Origin: Gracilariopsis chorda
Taxonomy: Eukaryota; Rhodophyta; Florideophyceae; Gracilariales; Gracilariaceae
Assembly (NCBI GenBank): GCA_003194525.1
Contig: NBIV01000085.1
Span: forward strand, 1-64,000
Length of the DNA: 64,000 bases
Direction of reading: 5' to 3'
Shown: one piece after another, positions 22,103-32,519 of the stretch
Position numbering within the stretch: the stretch's first letter is position 1
Layout: the number at the start of each line of letters is the position of its first letter
The notes under the pieces: model-generated
The model's database searches: none
What the model saw: only the letters and a program-made list of their open reading frames with translations
Told to the model about the DNA's origin: nothing
Made by a program: the position numbers and the translations under genes

Positions 22103-22665
22103 TGTGGTACAACCGCTAGGGGAGCGAGGCCACTCGGTAGCGATGTGGATGTCCACGAAATACCCTGATAATAGGGGTGCCGCTTGCGGCGGCAAGGCCT
22201 AGGGGTGCTTCTGTCCGGGTAACCGGGGTTCGGTCGCGTGAGCACGGGTGTAGCACGGGAATCCGTGTGGGGTGGAAGCTTAGCGGGAGACCGCAAGTTA
22301 TAACTAGTCCGGAGGTCCGGTTAAGGCTCCAGGAACTACGAACTTGGGTTCCGTGGCCCATGATCTTCCAGTTTACTGAGGTGCGACCCTTCCCGTCACT
22401 AAGTACTGCGGAGTGCCGCACTAGCTACAGTAAATAATATTAGAAATATCTAGATAATTCTAAGTAGATGGCCCGTGGCCAGCACCTACTGCGCACATCC
22501 CAAATAAAGTGGAAATCCACGTATGAACCGCACCCGCTCGTGCATCGCTCAGTGTTCCCTTGTGACAACCCTCGGGTTACCGAAAACACGTGTGACGTAT
22601 GAACCGTCGCGTATCGACTTGGTGATTTCCGCACCTCGGATGACCGAGTTACTCCTTGCATCACA
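22103..22665 (-). repeat. 3' LTR of element 2 (563 bp)
   Basis: On the minus strand TGTGATGCAAGG at 22665 to GTTGTACCACA at 22103. It equals 31952-32514 in length. It contains several perfect short hairpins, for example CCGG-GTAA-CCGG and GCGG-GAGA-CCGC on the plus strand. Confidence 0.95.
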
Positions 22666-22668
22666 TAT

Positions 22669-22675
22669 CCCCCCC
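22669..22675 (-). promoter_or_regulatory. Polypurine tract of element 2
   Basis: Minus-strand AACGGGGGGGATA abuts the 3' LTR start at 22665. It is the primer site for plus-strand DNA synthesis and fixes the transcription direction of gag-pol as minus. Confidence 0.85.
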
Positions 22676-22706
22676 GTTAAGAGCGGAGTATATCGGCGAA
22701 TTCGCT

Positions 22707-22713
22707 TATATAA
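22707..22713 (+). promoter_or_regulatory. TATATAA box just upstream of the antisense gene
   Basis: TATATAA ends 10 bases before the ATG at 22724. That is too close for a standard TATA box feeding this ATG unless the leader is extremely short or a later ATG is used. The start could instead come from an antisense promoter inside the LTR. Confidence 0.3.
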
Positions 22714-22723
22714 GGAGCAAACA

Positions 22724-24451
22724 ATGTCGCGGTATCGCAGCATTCGGTCTGCTTCTCCGCCTCACTCCTGTGAAAACCAAGCTCTCATCGAACACGACAC
22801 TGATACCGGCCACCTCAGCGCTTCTGAATTCCAACTAACGATGCAACCATCTGAGAATCCCCAGCAACCCCCTTCGCACCCCTCTGCATCAAACGCCGGA
22901 CCCGTTCCTACCACGGCATCAGTGCCACTGCCTCAGCCTCAGCCTTTGCCATACATACCGGCGTATGTCTCGAATACCGCGGTTATCCGCCCTCCTCAGC
23001 GACGCATCCATCAGTCACTCCCGCACCCTGCGGATTTAGTGGGCATTAATCCCTTAAACCGCCCCGAGGCGTTTGCTAATGCTCCGTGGTTTCATCCACA
23101 AGGGGTGCGCGATGAGGGCCTCCTCGATCAATACCAGGTCGCTGGGCGTCTTTCCGATGGACTCCCGCTTCATGCGGTGTATACTGACGACTGGCTCGCG
23201 CACTGCCCGCTCCCGGACAACGCGATAGCGCGGTATGGCAACGAGCGTATGCACGAAGCGCGGGTGCGCTTCACCAAGCTGGTGTATCAGCGGATACGCC
23301 GCATCATTGGAACAGTCCCTCTGGACGATGCGTGGGAATTCGACACCTGGGTGGCCAGAACCAACGGCGAGGCTTACGCCTACGTAGAGCAACTCGGGGA
23401 TCTCCACACTCGACGTTGGCGAGGGATCCGTGGCGTTTGCCAGGAGGCGCTCTGTTTCCAGCAACCACTTCTTCGCGCGGAGTTCCGCTACTTGCGCAAG
23501 CGCGACATCCCTTTCTGGGAATTCGCTCGTTGGGAGCGACGAACCAGGTCAAGACTGCGGTACCTCGTTCCATATCAAATGGTCGAGGTTGATCGCGTTC
23601 TGGCCTCTGCTCGGCTTGGCCGATACGTTCCAATTCCAGATCACTGGGCTGCAATTGAGGCTCCTCGGGGTTGCCCAGTGGAGATTCCTCCGGTTATTAC
23701 TTACTTAGGCTCTCACCTAGTGAATGATCCCTATTGCGGGCTTTGGATCATGGCATGCACGGAATTCATTGCCAAAATGGCAGTCTTCATCCTGTGGGAT
23801 GCGTACGACACCTACCGGGTGTGGTACATGAGTCCGACGGCTCGGGAGTACGCGAGAAATCTCGATTTGTCTCTGGTGCTTGGCTCTCACGCCAACCAGG
23901 ATGACTTCCGTCACCTTATGAACGTCATGGACCAGATAAACTGGTACTTGGTACCAGCTGATCAAACAGCGCGAGGTAATCGTTCGCGACAGCGCGAGTA
24001 TTCCCCCGGTCGGACGGCTGATGCCAGAGACTTCGTATGGTATGATCCATGGACCCGTCAGCATCTGACATCCGAGCAGGCTCGGTATTTGCGGCAAAAC
24101 CCGCGGGCTCAACCGGCTACCCAGCCAACTGGCTATATTTTCGAGCCGGATGCGGCCGTGATGGACTATATGTCCGAGGATGGAGATGCTGATTACAGCG
24201 AAGAGCCATACGAGATGGATACCGAAGCTCCGATTCCGGAAGAGGACACCACGGTCAACCCGTTACCTGTGATCCTGGGCTACCAGCAGCCTCAGCAGAA
24301 TTCCGCGGATGATGAGTCTGAGCTCGAGCTCTTGAGGAGGTTCCTCGAAGAGGCGGGGGTTCCCTTAACTTCCATTCAGGGGGACCGTCAGCATCTCCTG
24401 GGGTTGCTCCGTGCCAATCTCGGTCAGGATCCGAGTGAGCCGAGCGCTTAA
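22724..24451 (+). CDS. Antisense accessory protein of element 2, unknown family (575 aa)
   Basis: An uninterrupted 575-codon frame on the strand opposite gag-pol, wholly inside the internal domain between the polypurine tract and the end of pol. The frame is open upstream to ATG 22523 inside the LTR (642 codons), but the ATG at 22724 (MSRYRSIRSASPP) lies just outside the LTR and is preferred. Residues ~1-95 are Ser/Pro/Gln-rich. ~100-430 look like a folded, Trp/Tyr/Arg-rich helical domain (DDWLAHCPLPDNAIARYGNE; WEFDTWVARTNGEAYAYVEQ). ~430-575 are disordered with an acidic tract (EDGDADYSEEPYEMDTEAP) and end in a Leu/Glu-rich helix. There is no signal peptide, membrane segment, Cys/His finger or known catalytic motif. 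AATAAA follows 76 bases after the stop, giving a convergent gene pair with pol. Element 1 has no counterpart. I do not recognise the family; it could be a captured host gene or a regulator of the element. Confidence 0.75.
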   Translation: MSRYRSIRSASPPHSCENQALIEHDTDTGHLSASEFQLTMQPSENPQQPPSHPSASNAGPVPTTASVPLPQPQPLPYIPAYVSNTAVIRPPQRRIHQSLPHPADLVGINPLNRPEAFANAPWFHPQGVRDEGLLDQYQVAGRLSDGLPLHAVYTDDWLAHCPLPDNAIARYGNERMHEARVRFTKLVYQRIRRIIGTVPLDDAWEFDTWVARTNGEAYAYVEQLGDLHTRRWRGIRGVCQEALCFQQPLLRAEFRYLRKRDIPFWEFARWERRTRSRLRYLVPYQMVEVDRVLASARLGRYVPIPDHWAAIEAPRGCPVEIPPVITYLGSHLVNDPYCGLWIMACTEFIAKMAVFILWDAYDTYRVWYMSPTAREYARNLDLSLVLGSHANQDDFRHLMNVMDQINWYLVPADQTARGNRSRQREYSPGRTADARDFVWYDPWTRQHLTSEQARYLRQNPRAQPATQPTGYIFEPDAAVMDYMSEDGDADYSEEPYEMDTEAPIPEEDTTVNPLPVILGYQQPQQNSADDESELELLRRFLEEAGVPLTSIQGDRQHLLGLLRANLGQDPSEPSA

Positions 24452-24526
24452 ACGCGATTCGATTGTGATAGCACATGTACCGGTGGCGTCCTGGCCTAGC
24501 ACCAGTATATAGGGCGATCCCTAATC

Positions 24527-24532
24527 AATAAA
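24527..24532 (+). terminator. AATAAA poly(A) signal of the antisense gene
   Basis: Plus-strand AATAAA between the antisense stop (24451) and the convergent pol stop (24630). Its position suits 3' end formation of a plus-strand transcript without running into pol. Confidence 0.55.
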
Positions 24533-24629
24533 CTAGTTAAATAGAACTGTACTGCCTTAGACTGCGCTTCTTCGCCTTTCCTTATTCATGGGTCTCCACT
24601 TCTTTTTTTCCACGCTAACGTGACGGTCC

Positions 24630-27600
24630 CTAGACAACTTGGGAGTCCCCCATGATACCGACGAGAGCGTCACCCAAGTTCGCCGGTAACGGCATTCTCC
24701 TCCAGCGGTGATACCGCACGACATGGGATCGGGAGATATTCTCCATCGGTTCCCATGTGTCCGCTTCAGGCGGGTAATTGTACCATCGAATTCGATAACG
24801 GGGCTTGAGGTCCTCCTCGTCATACGCGTGATCGGCGATTCGGTCCATCACGTATTCTTGCGGAGAGCCGCGCTCGTCTCGCTCTACTGAGCTCCCGTTC
24901 TCCGGGGACTCCCGACTATCCTCCGGCGGAGTAGCGGGACTTTTCAGCTCCTTGGCTGTTTTTGCCGGTGCGGGTTTTCGTTCTCCGCTAAGTGATTTCG
25001 GGCTATTCCCGGTTCGTGTTACTCCCGGCTGGTCCGGACGGTTTAGCGAAGATGCAGCCTCTTCTGCTGCTGTACGCCTGAGGTGTACCTCGCCATGCGA
25101 GTGACTTGGAGTCGAGATAATCTCGGGGTGACTCCTCTGGGGAGTCTTGTCGGCAAGGGCCGGGGTCACGGCGGATCCGTCCGCTGGACGCAGCTTCCTC
25201 TCTTCCACCGTTGTGGGGTCAGCGCTTACGCTCTTTTCCTTTGGAGATGTTCTCCGTTGTAGGGGCAGGTTCGGTGGGCCTTCTTTCTGCTTGCTGTCGT
25301 CAGCGGAATCGTCGTCTTCTTCACGCATTTGTGGTTGCTGTGGGGGCGGATGCTTTCCGTTGGGAGGCGGTTTGGTGTGAGTGACACTCTGGTTCGGCCA
25401 ATCAGAGGCCTTCCAAGATGTGGGCTTGGCCACGGGGTACGGGTGGTCACGTGACGCTTCCCCTGTGCGCAGGATCTGGTTCACATAACCGTCACGCGCT
25501 GATATACAGTGGAGTGTGACACTTACAGTACCATTTGGTGGCGGTTGTGCGCCGGATATACCGGGAGGCGGAACGTCAGACAATTCCGGGCTGCTGATTG
25601 GCTGAGAGATGACACTTGTCGTCGATTCGCCTTGAGTGGCCCCCACTGGCTGTGATGCGGCGGCTTGTACGGTCGTTCCGTCTCGCACGGGTTCAGGGGC
25701 TGTTACCACACGGTCTCGTGAAATTCGTTCGACGTTATCGTCTTCCTTGCGGATAACCACCGTCTCTGAGTCGAGTTCGACTACTTCATATGGACCAGAT
25801 ACTACTGGGGATAGCTTATGTCGCCTCCGGAGTTCACTCCTTCCTTCTCGCGTCGTAGCGTCCGGACGCTCAATACGCACGAACACGTGACCTCCGACCT
25901 GGATATCCGGAATAATGGGGCGTAGTGTGGCATCATAATTCCGTTTATAACGGGCTTGGGCCTTCGCTAGCTCTCTTGCGGCCTGTTCCGCGCGTCGTCT
26001 CAGGTCATCCCTCCACTTGAGGTGGTGTGAAGCTGGTGTCGGCGCCTCCAACTCGCTGTCTTGGTCCAGTCTGACTGGTAGAGCCGGCGGGCAGCGCGCC
26101 AAGACCAGTTCGAAGGGTGCCATTCTCGTCGGCGAGTGAACTTGCGTATTGTACGCGTAGCACAGCGTGTCTGTATACAAGTCCCAATCCTTGGGGTGGT
26201 CCGTCACGTAATGCCGAAGAGCGGCGAGTAGCGTGCGATTGAAACGCTCCACCTGCCGGTTGTCTGCGGATGGTACGTCGTGGTAAACACGTTCTTCACG
26301 CCGAGAATGCGGCATACGTCCTGAAAGAACTTCGCAACGAATTGCTTCTCATTATCTGATATTAGATTCAACGGTGGTCCGTAGACGTAGACCCACTCTC
26401 TGATGAAAGCTTGCGCGATTGCCGCGGCCGTGATCCGCTTCAGCGGGACTGTCCGAGTCAGCTTCGAGAAGCGATCCGTGATTACCAGAAGGTATCTATA
26501 GCCTCGCTTTGTGCAAATCAGTTCCCCTAAGATGTCAATGCTGACGTACTCTAAAGGCGCTTTCGCCAGGAACAGCTTCAGGGGACGTTTCCGTTTCCAC
26601 AGCTTAATGCGATTCTTCGCGCAGGTTGTACACAACTTTGCCGTGGCGTGGCAGTCCATTGCCAATGTTGGCCAATAAAAGTCTTTCCTGAGAGTCCAGT
26701 ATAACTTTGTGCCACCTGGATGTCCAAATAACTGAGAGTAGTGTGCGAGATGCAGTACTCTGCTCTTCAAGACGTGTGGAATCACGATCTGGTCCTGTGC
26801 TTCGACAGTTCGAACTAGCACTCCTTGCTTGTCAAGGCCAAAGGGTAACCCCTCCCCCCCGTTAAGACGGGAGCGTATGGAGGTGCAGAAGGCGTCTGCG
26901 TGTTGCTCACGTAGAAGCTCTTCTAACGAGATACGCTCGAGTTGTTCCGCCGGTGCGGTGTCTGTTGCTTGTGCAATTAGCAAGTCGAGGGTGAAGTCAT
27001 CGTCGTAATCCGTGCAATGTTGCGCGCCGGCATCGGCTTGGAGATGAGGTGAGTCCTCAGCGAAGAGACAAGGGATGTCATCATCGATTTCAGTTTGGGT
27101 TTCTCCCAGTGTTAAGAGCCGTGATAAGGCGTCGGCATGGACGTTGGAGCGCCCCTTTTTGTACTTGACTTCGAAGTCGAATTCCGAGAGGCGTAATCGC
27201 CATCGCATTAAGCGTCCCGACGGTTCGGATATAGAAAGTAGCCATCTGAGACATGAATGGTCCGTATTGACGGTAAAATGCACCCCTTGAAGGTATGGTC
27301 GGAGGGTCGTAAGAGCCCAGACAACCGCAAGGCATTCCTTTTCAGATACCGAGTAGTTTTGTTCCGCTGATTGCAGCGATCTGGACCAATAACCAATAGG
27401 TTTGCGTTCGCCGTCAGGATATTCATGGAAATGGGCACAGCCCACTTGATATTCACTGGAGTCAGTGTCGACCACAAAGGGGAGTCCCAGTTTTGGGAGG
27501 GCCAATACGGGTGCTGTGATCAGCGTCTTCTTGAGCGATTCGAAGGCATCCGTCTCGGCTTCAACGAATTGTTTGAGTTGGACGGGCTGTCCTTTCTTCA

Positions 27601-29548
27601 ATAATGCGTTCAACGGCGCGGCTCTGTGTGAGTAGCGCGGGACAAATCGTCGATAGACGTCACATAACCCCAGAAAGGCACGCAATTGTGTTTGTGTTTG
27701 CGGGGGTGTGGCTTTGCGGATAGCCGCGGTTGCGACTTCGTCCATCTCCAGCTGTCGTGGTTTGATCAAATGACCAAGGTACTTGACTTTATCCGTGAAC
27801 CATTCACATTTCTTTAGCTTCAAAGTAATCCCAGCTGACTGGAGCTTTTTTAGTATCAACTCGACGTCTTCAAAATGGTTCTCCATGTCCTTACTGAAAA
27901 TGATGATATTATCGAGATATACCAAGCAGGTATTCCACTTGTAGGATGACAAGATGATGTCCAGGGCACGCTGGAACGTAGCTGGCGCATTAGTGAGGCC
28001 AAACGGCATGCGTTTGAATCGGTAAAGACCGGCGTGGAACACGAAGGCCGTTTTGTCGCGGTCATCATCCGCGATGGGCACCTGCCAGTACTCGGAATTA
28101 GCGTCCAGCGTAGTAAATACGGTGGCATCACCGAGGCTGTCGATGCATTCATCCATTCGGGGTAAGGGATACGTATCCCTTACGGTCACTGCGTTCAGTT
28201 TCCTGTAATCCACGCAAAAGCGTAATGAACCATCCGTCTTCGGGACGAGCACTACTGGGGAGGCCGAAGCGGATTGTGCGCGCTCAATGACCCCCTTTTC
28301 AAGCATGTCATCCACATGCTGTTGTTCGATTTCTCGCGTTCGGGGTCCAGCTCTGTAGGGATGCTGTGCAATGGGTCTTGTACCCGGCAAGAGATCAATA
28401 TGATGCCCTGTTGCGGCGATTTCACCGAGGTTCCCATCCCACATGGACGAGTATTTCTGCAGTAATCTGCGTAAGCGATCCCGGTACTCCTCCGGTACAT
28501 GGGAGAGGTCCAATTCGTCAACTGACGGGAGCGCTTTAGCTAATTCCCGGTCTCCCGGTGTCGGTACTTGCTCCAGTTCAGCGGAAGTTGACAGCGAGAT
28601 CTCGTCCGGCAGGGATATCCCTAATACTTCCGCTAGGGAAATGTGCGTCGGTATGAGTACCGTGGGATGTGGTAAAGCCACGGCAACCATCTGATTCTCG
28701 TGAAGTTTCACAGGATGATTGGTGAAGTTGCTAATCAACAATCGGAAGGGTCTGTTTGGTTGTACCTGGGCAACGCCGTTGGCGGCGGTAATTCCATTAC
28801 GTTCGTACGTGTGTGATAAGGGTTGAATCACGATAAGTCCGTGGCGTTGTGTGGTTACGGTGACCCACGTCTGAGATTTTGGAGGAAGCTCCACCTGTTC
28901 CGCTACCTTAATCTTTGGAGAGGTTCTCCCACTAGGTCCAGCGTTCTGGGATGGGGGCAACGGCCCTGAATTGGCAGCCGGTTGCAGGGGTCTGCGCACT
29001 ATTGGTACGGTGCTTCCGTCATCCATCTCCACTTGCCGAAGGCGGGGTCTTATTGCTTCCACACAGCGGTCACAGTAGTCACATCCAAGAACAACTTGGG
29101 CAGCCAGTGTCGAGCAGACAATGAACTCCAACATGACGACATGGTTTCCCAAACGGACGACGAGGCGTATGGTACCTAGACATTCTAGAGGATTCTTGTT
29201 TGCGTCCCGGAAATCCGGTAGAGGACCACTTCGAATGCGGGTCCGATCATGAGGGCTGAGTTCAGATACCCTGATAAAATTCGGTCCTGCGCCGGTATCG
29301 AGTACCGCAAGACGTCGCGACAACAAGTGTCGATTTGTGCCGATATCGGCGTATACTTTATAGTTACGTTTAGCCATAACCATAATAGGGTCTGTTCGTC
29401 TCCCAGGGCACTGGTATCGTCGCCATGGTCGACTTAATCCGCAGTCGAACTGCGTTTGACTTCCGTGCGAGCCGGACTTTCCTGGCCTAAGGAGAACCTT
29501 GGGCCTCCATACCGGGGAGCGGGGAGGTCGGTCCCCCTCAGCCGGCAC
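24630..29548 (-). pseudogene. pol: Element 2 pol: protease-RT-RNase H-integrase-chromodomain, nearly intact
   Basis: Frame 29548-26204 (1114 codons) carries the aspartic protease (VLDTGAGPNF, ~residue 84) and the reverse transcriptase (DYRKLNAVTVRDTYPLPR). The RT catalytic box reads YLDNIIIFS instead of YLDD (Asn codon 27908-27910). RNase H (VVDTDSSEYQVGCA; NTDHSCLRWL) follows, then the integrase HHCC finger and its first acidic residues (YVSIDILGEL; SDNEKQFVAKFFQDV). A one-base loss at about 26254-26257 moves the integrase Glu (QVERFNRTL) to frame 26315-24630. That frame continues with a Pro/Ser-rich linker and a C-terminal chromodomain (YRIRWYNYPPEADTWEPMEN), which in this group targets integration to modified histones. 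The frame overlaps the gag end by ~115 bases in the -1 register. Two independent defects make this copy non-autonomous. Confidence 0.9.
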
Positions 29549-31737
29549 AATGGAATCGGACTGTGCCGACTCCCTTGGGGCTCCCCCCGTAAGTTTTCCG
29601 ACTTATTTGGAGCATATGCCGTTACGGCCACTGCGGGCGGGCCGCGAATCTGTCCGGCTTGAGAATGCTCCACATTCTGGGTCGTCGGAATTCCGCCCAC
29701 GCGGTTCGGGTCACCGGCGACGAACGCCTTGGCTTTCCAATACATGGTGGCCGGTACTCTGCTGCGTTCAGCGTCTGTCAGTGACTCATAATTCGAGATA
29801 ACTCGTTCCAAATCTCGAGCAGGTAGAGTACACTCCGCTGCTGAGTGGTGCCTCCTGTAGCACACGTGGCAGATGAGCCCTTCTCGGCGGGGCCGAAATG
29901 CAGCTGCTGAGCGGTAATTTCGGCGTTGGTCCACCCATCCAGGCTTACTGGGCGTGAACCCGCCTTGTGGGGGAACCACTCCAGCCTGACGCTGACGTCT
30001 GATATCAGCTAGGAGGAGCTCGGACTCCTCCGTAGGGGTATCTGTAGTTGGCAACTCCGTCGTCGGAACTGAGGTGTCTGGATAATCCAGGTAATGAAGC
30101 GCTTCTTCCAGCGTGTGGGTTTGGTCCCGTGGCATCAGGGATGACGACCGAGAATCCTCGACGGTCTCAGCATATAGGGCTATGGCCTTTGGTTTAGCCG
30201 AACGAACCGGCGAGTCCTTGGGCTTTACGAATGCCGTTGTACGGCGCTGTTGTCCGCGGGCACGGACCGCATCCCCTTCTGCTTGGGCATATTGGACGAG
30301 TTCCAAAAAGGTCATGCTGGCATGCTTTTCTCGCTGACGAGCCACTAACGATTTGATCACTGGATCTAACCCATCGACGAATAGCGTCATCTTCTCATCC
30401 GTGGAGTGCACGTCCCCGCACCTGGTGGCTGCGTTATTCAGCCTTGAGCTGTATTCTACCTCCTTTTCTCCAGGTTTATGGGTTACATCCCGAAGGGTGA
30501 GGATAGCCTCGCGGATGGCATTGGAGGTTGCGTAACTTTGCAGGAGATATTGCACGCCCTCAGGCCAGTTGGTGACTCCACCTTCGTCGACCGTGAGCGA
30601 GCCGCTCACTGCTCGATACTGTTGTAGGGCAAACCCTGTCAAGAAATGTGGTAGAGCCACCAAAGCCTGCGCTTCGCTCATACCAAGCATGTCTGCCTCG
30701 GTCACAAACCGGTAAAGGAAATCAAAGATTAAGATCGGGTCCTTCCCGTCGAACTTGAGATCACTCATTCCTATCTTCAGTCTCTTGATCTGATCCTTAA
30801 CTCTTCCCGTTTCGCGACTCGTTCGCTTGAGTATGCGTATTTTCAAACGATACAGACGGTAGTCTATAATTCTCCGATAAAGCGGATTAGTACAAGGTAG
30901 CACCTTGAGTCCCTTCTTTGCCGGGCCTCTCTTGTGGCGTATCCAAGCGGATGTTCCGCGGTGCTTAGATTTCTTCCTCGATTTACGAGTGTCATCGTCA
31001 GAGGAAGATTCCTCTGACGATTCCTCTTCAGATTCTTCTGAACTTGATCGGCTCTCCTCGGATTCCTCGGAATCTTCCGAATCTGAATTCAAGGCGGAGC
31101 TCCGCATCTTTCCACGTTTCGATTTCGACTTCTTCGAAAGGGTTTCCACTGGTGTGGGTCGTTCCACCTCCGTCTCGAGCGGGATGTTAACAGCACTCTG
31201 CGTGTGTACCGCTGCTTCCACCCTCTCAAGGCGAGGGTTGACCCGGGTGAGGACTTCCTCGACGTCAACGGGTAGTCCCGATATTACCCCGGAGGCATTG
31301 CCTTGGCGTTCCATGACCTGATTGAGGTCCTCTCGGAGTGTCCGAACAGTAGCCGTGATCTGCGGATCGTGGGCTCAGCTCGCCAAGGCGTGGTGTTCCA
31401 CACGCAGGCGGTCCAAGGCACCAGTCAACGCAGTAATCTGCAATTCCATTTCCGTGAGACGGGTTCGATGGGAGTCGGACTCCTTCTGGAGTCGTTGCAC
31501 CTCTGTGCGTAACTTCTCCTCAGTGGAGGTTCCTGCGGCGTTAGCCGCCATGTTCGCTTCCGGAGCGGGTACTTCAGCCTCTGCTGGGATGACGCCAGTT
31601 GATCGGGCCCTTGATCGTACGGCTTGCCTATAAAGGCGGTTACCGGCTTCAACCGAAGTTCCAAGCCGCTGCGTCGGCGGGGGTTGTGCAGAGGGACCCG
31701 GTTGTCCGGAGCTCGACTGACTTCGAGTCTGGACCAT
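29434..31737 (-). pseudogene. gag: Element 2 gag with one in-frame TGA
   Basis: Starts at ATG 31735-31737 (MVQTRSQ). Residues ~70-118 form a heptad-rich coiled coil (EVQRLQKESDSHRTRLTEME). An in-frame TGA at 31375-31377 interrupts it, after which the same frame runs open to 29434. After the coiled coil come a Lys-rich and a Ser/Glu tract (SEDSEESEESRSSSEESEEE), the capsid region (LKFDGKDPILIFDFLYRF; LPHFLTGFALQQYRAVSG), a disordered region and one CCHC knuckle (CHVCYRRHHSAAEC). The total is 767 codons including the stop. The downstream ATG at 31314 could still give a 626-residue protein with capsid and knuckle. The TGA may be a mutation or read through; nothing in the sequence decides. Confidence 0.9.
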
Positions 31738-31928
31738 CTCCAGTACCTCTGTGCAACCTGTTGCGATATTTTCCCAGTCTTCTGGACGTCCTGTGTAGAG
31801 TCCGGCAGCCGGAGAACAAGTATGAAAATCGAGCTATGGCTCTTTTCAGCCGTCAGACTCGAGATGACTCGGTACTTCCGTAACCGGATTCCAAACGTGG
31901 CAATCCACGAGACAATGATGAAGCACAC

Positions 31929-31946
31929 TTCTAGGTCGGGAGACCA
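31929..31946 (-). promoter_or_regulatory. Primer-binding site of element 2
   Basis: Minus-strand TGGTCTCCCGACCTAGAA begins five bases inside the 5' LTR end and is identical to the sites of elements 1 and 3, although the LTRs of the two families do not align. Confidence 0.85.
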
Positions 31947-31951
31947 ATTGG

Positions 31952-32514
31952 TGTGGTACAACCACTAGGGGCGCGAGGCCACTCGGTAGCGATGTGGATG
32001 TCCACGAAATACCCTGATAATAGGGGTGCCGCTTGCGGCGGCAAGGCCTAGGGGTGCTTCTGTCCGGGTAACCGGGGTTCGGTCGCGTGAGCATGGGTGT
32101 AGCACGGGAATCCATGTGGGGTGGAAGCTTAGCGGGAGACCGCAAGTTATAACTAGTCCGGAGGTCCGGTTAAGTCTCCAGGAAATAGGAACTTGGGTTC
32201 CGTGCCCCATGATCTTCCAGTTTACTGAGGTGCGACCCTTTCCGTCACTAAGTACTGCGGAGTGCCGCACTAGCTACAGTGAATAATATTAGAAATATCT
32301 AGATAATTCTAAGTAGATGGCCCGTGGCCAGCACCTACTGCGCACATCCCAAATAAAGTGGAAATCCACGTATGAACCGCACTCGCTCGTGCATCGCTCA
32401 GTGTCCCCTTGTGACAACCCTCGGGTTACCGAAAACACGTGTGACGTATGAACCGTCGCGTATCGACTTGGTGATTTCCGCACCTCGGATGACCGAGTTA
32501 CTCCTTGCATCACA
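31952..32514 (-). repeat. 5' LTR of element 2 (563 bp)
   Basis: About 98% identical to 22103-22665 by eye. It is followed by the target duplication TTTTG at 32515-32519. It should carry the gag-pol promoter. Confidence 0.95.
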
Positions 32515-32519
32515 TTTTG
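32515..32519. repeat. 5-bp target-site duplication of element 2, right copy
   Basis: TTTTG, matching 22098-22102. Confidence 0.9.

Larger units (their letters stand above)
22103..32514 (-). mobile_element. Element 2: complete chromovirus with an antisense gene
   Basis: A 10,412-bp Ty3/gypsy element on the minus strand: 5' LTR 31952-32514, primer-binding site 31929-31946, gag 31737-29434, pol ~29548-24630 ending in a chromodomain, an opposite-strand gene 22724-24451, polypurine tract, 3' LTR 22103-22665. The LTRs are each 563 bp with about 12 differences by eye, so the insertion is much younger than element 1. Known defects are one in-frame TGA in gag, a one-base deletion in integrase and an Asp-to-Asn change in the reverse transcriptase active site. 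Confidence 0.95.
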
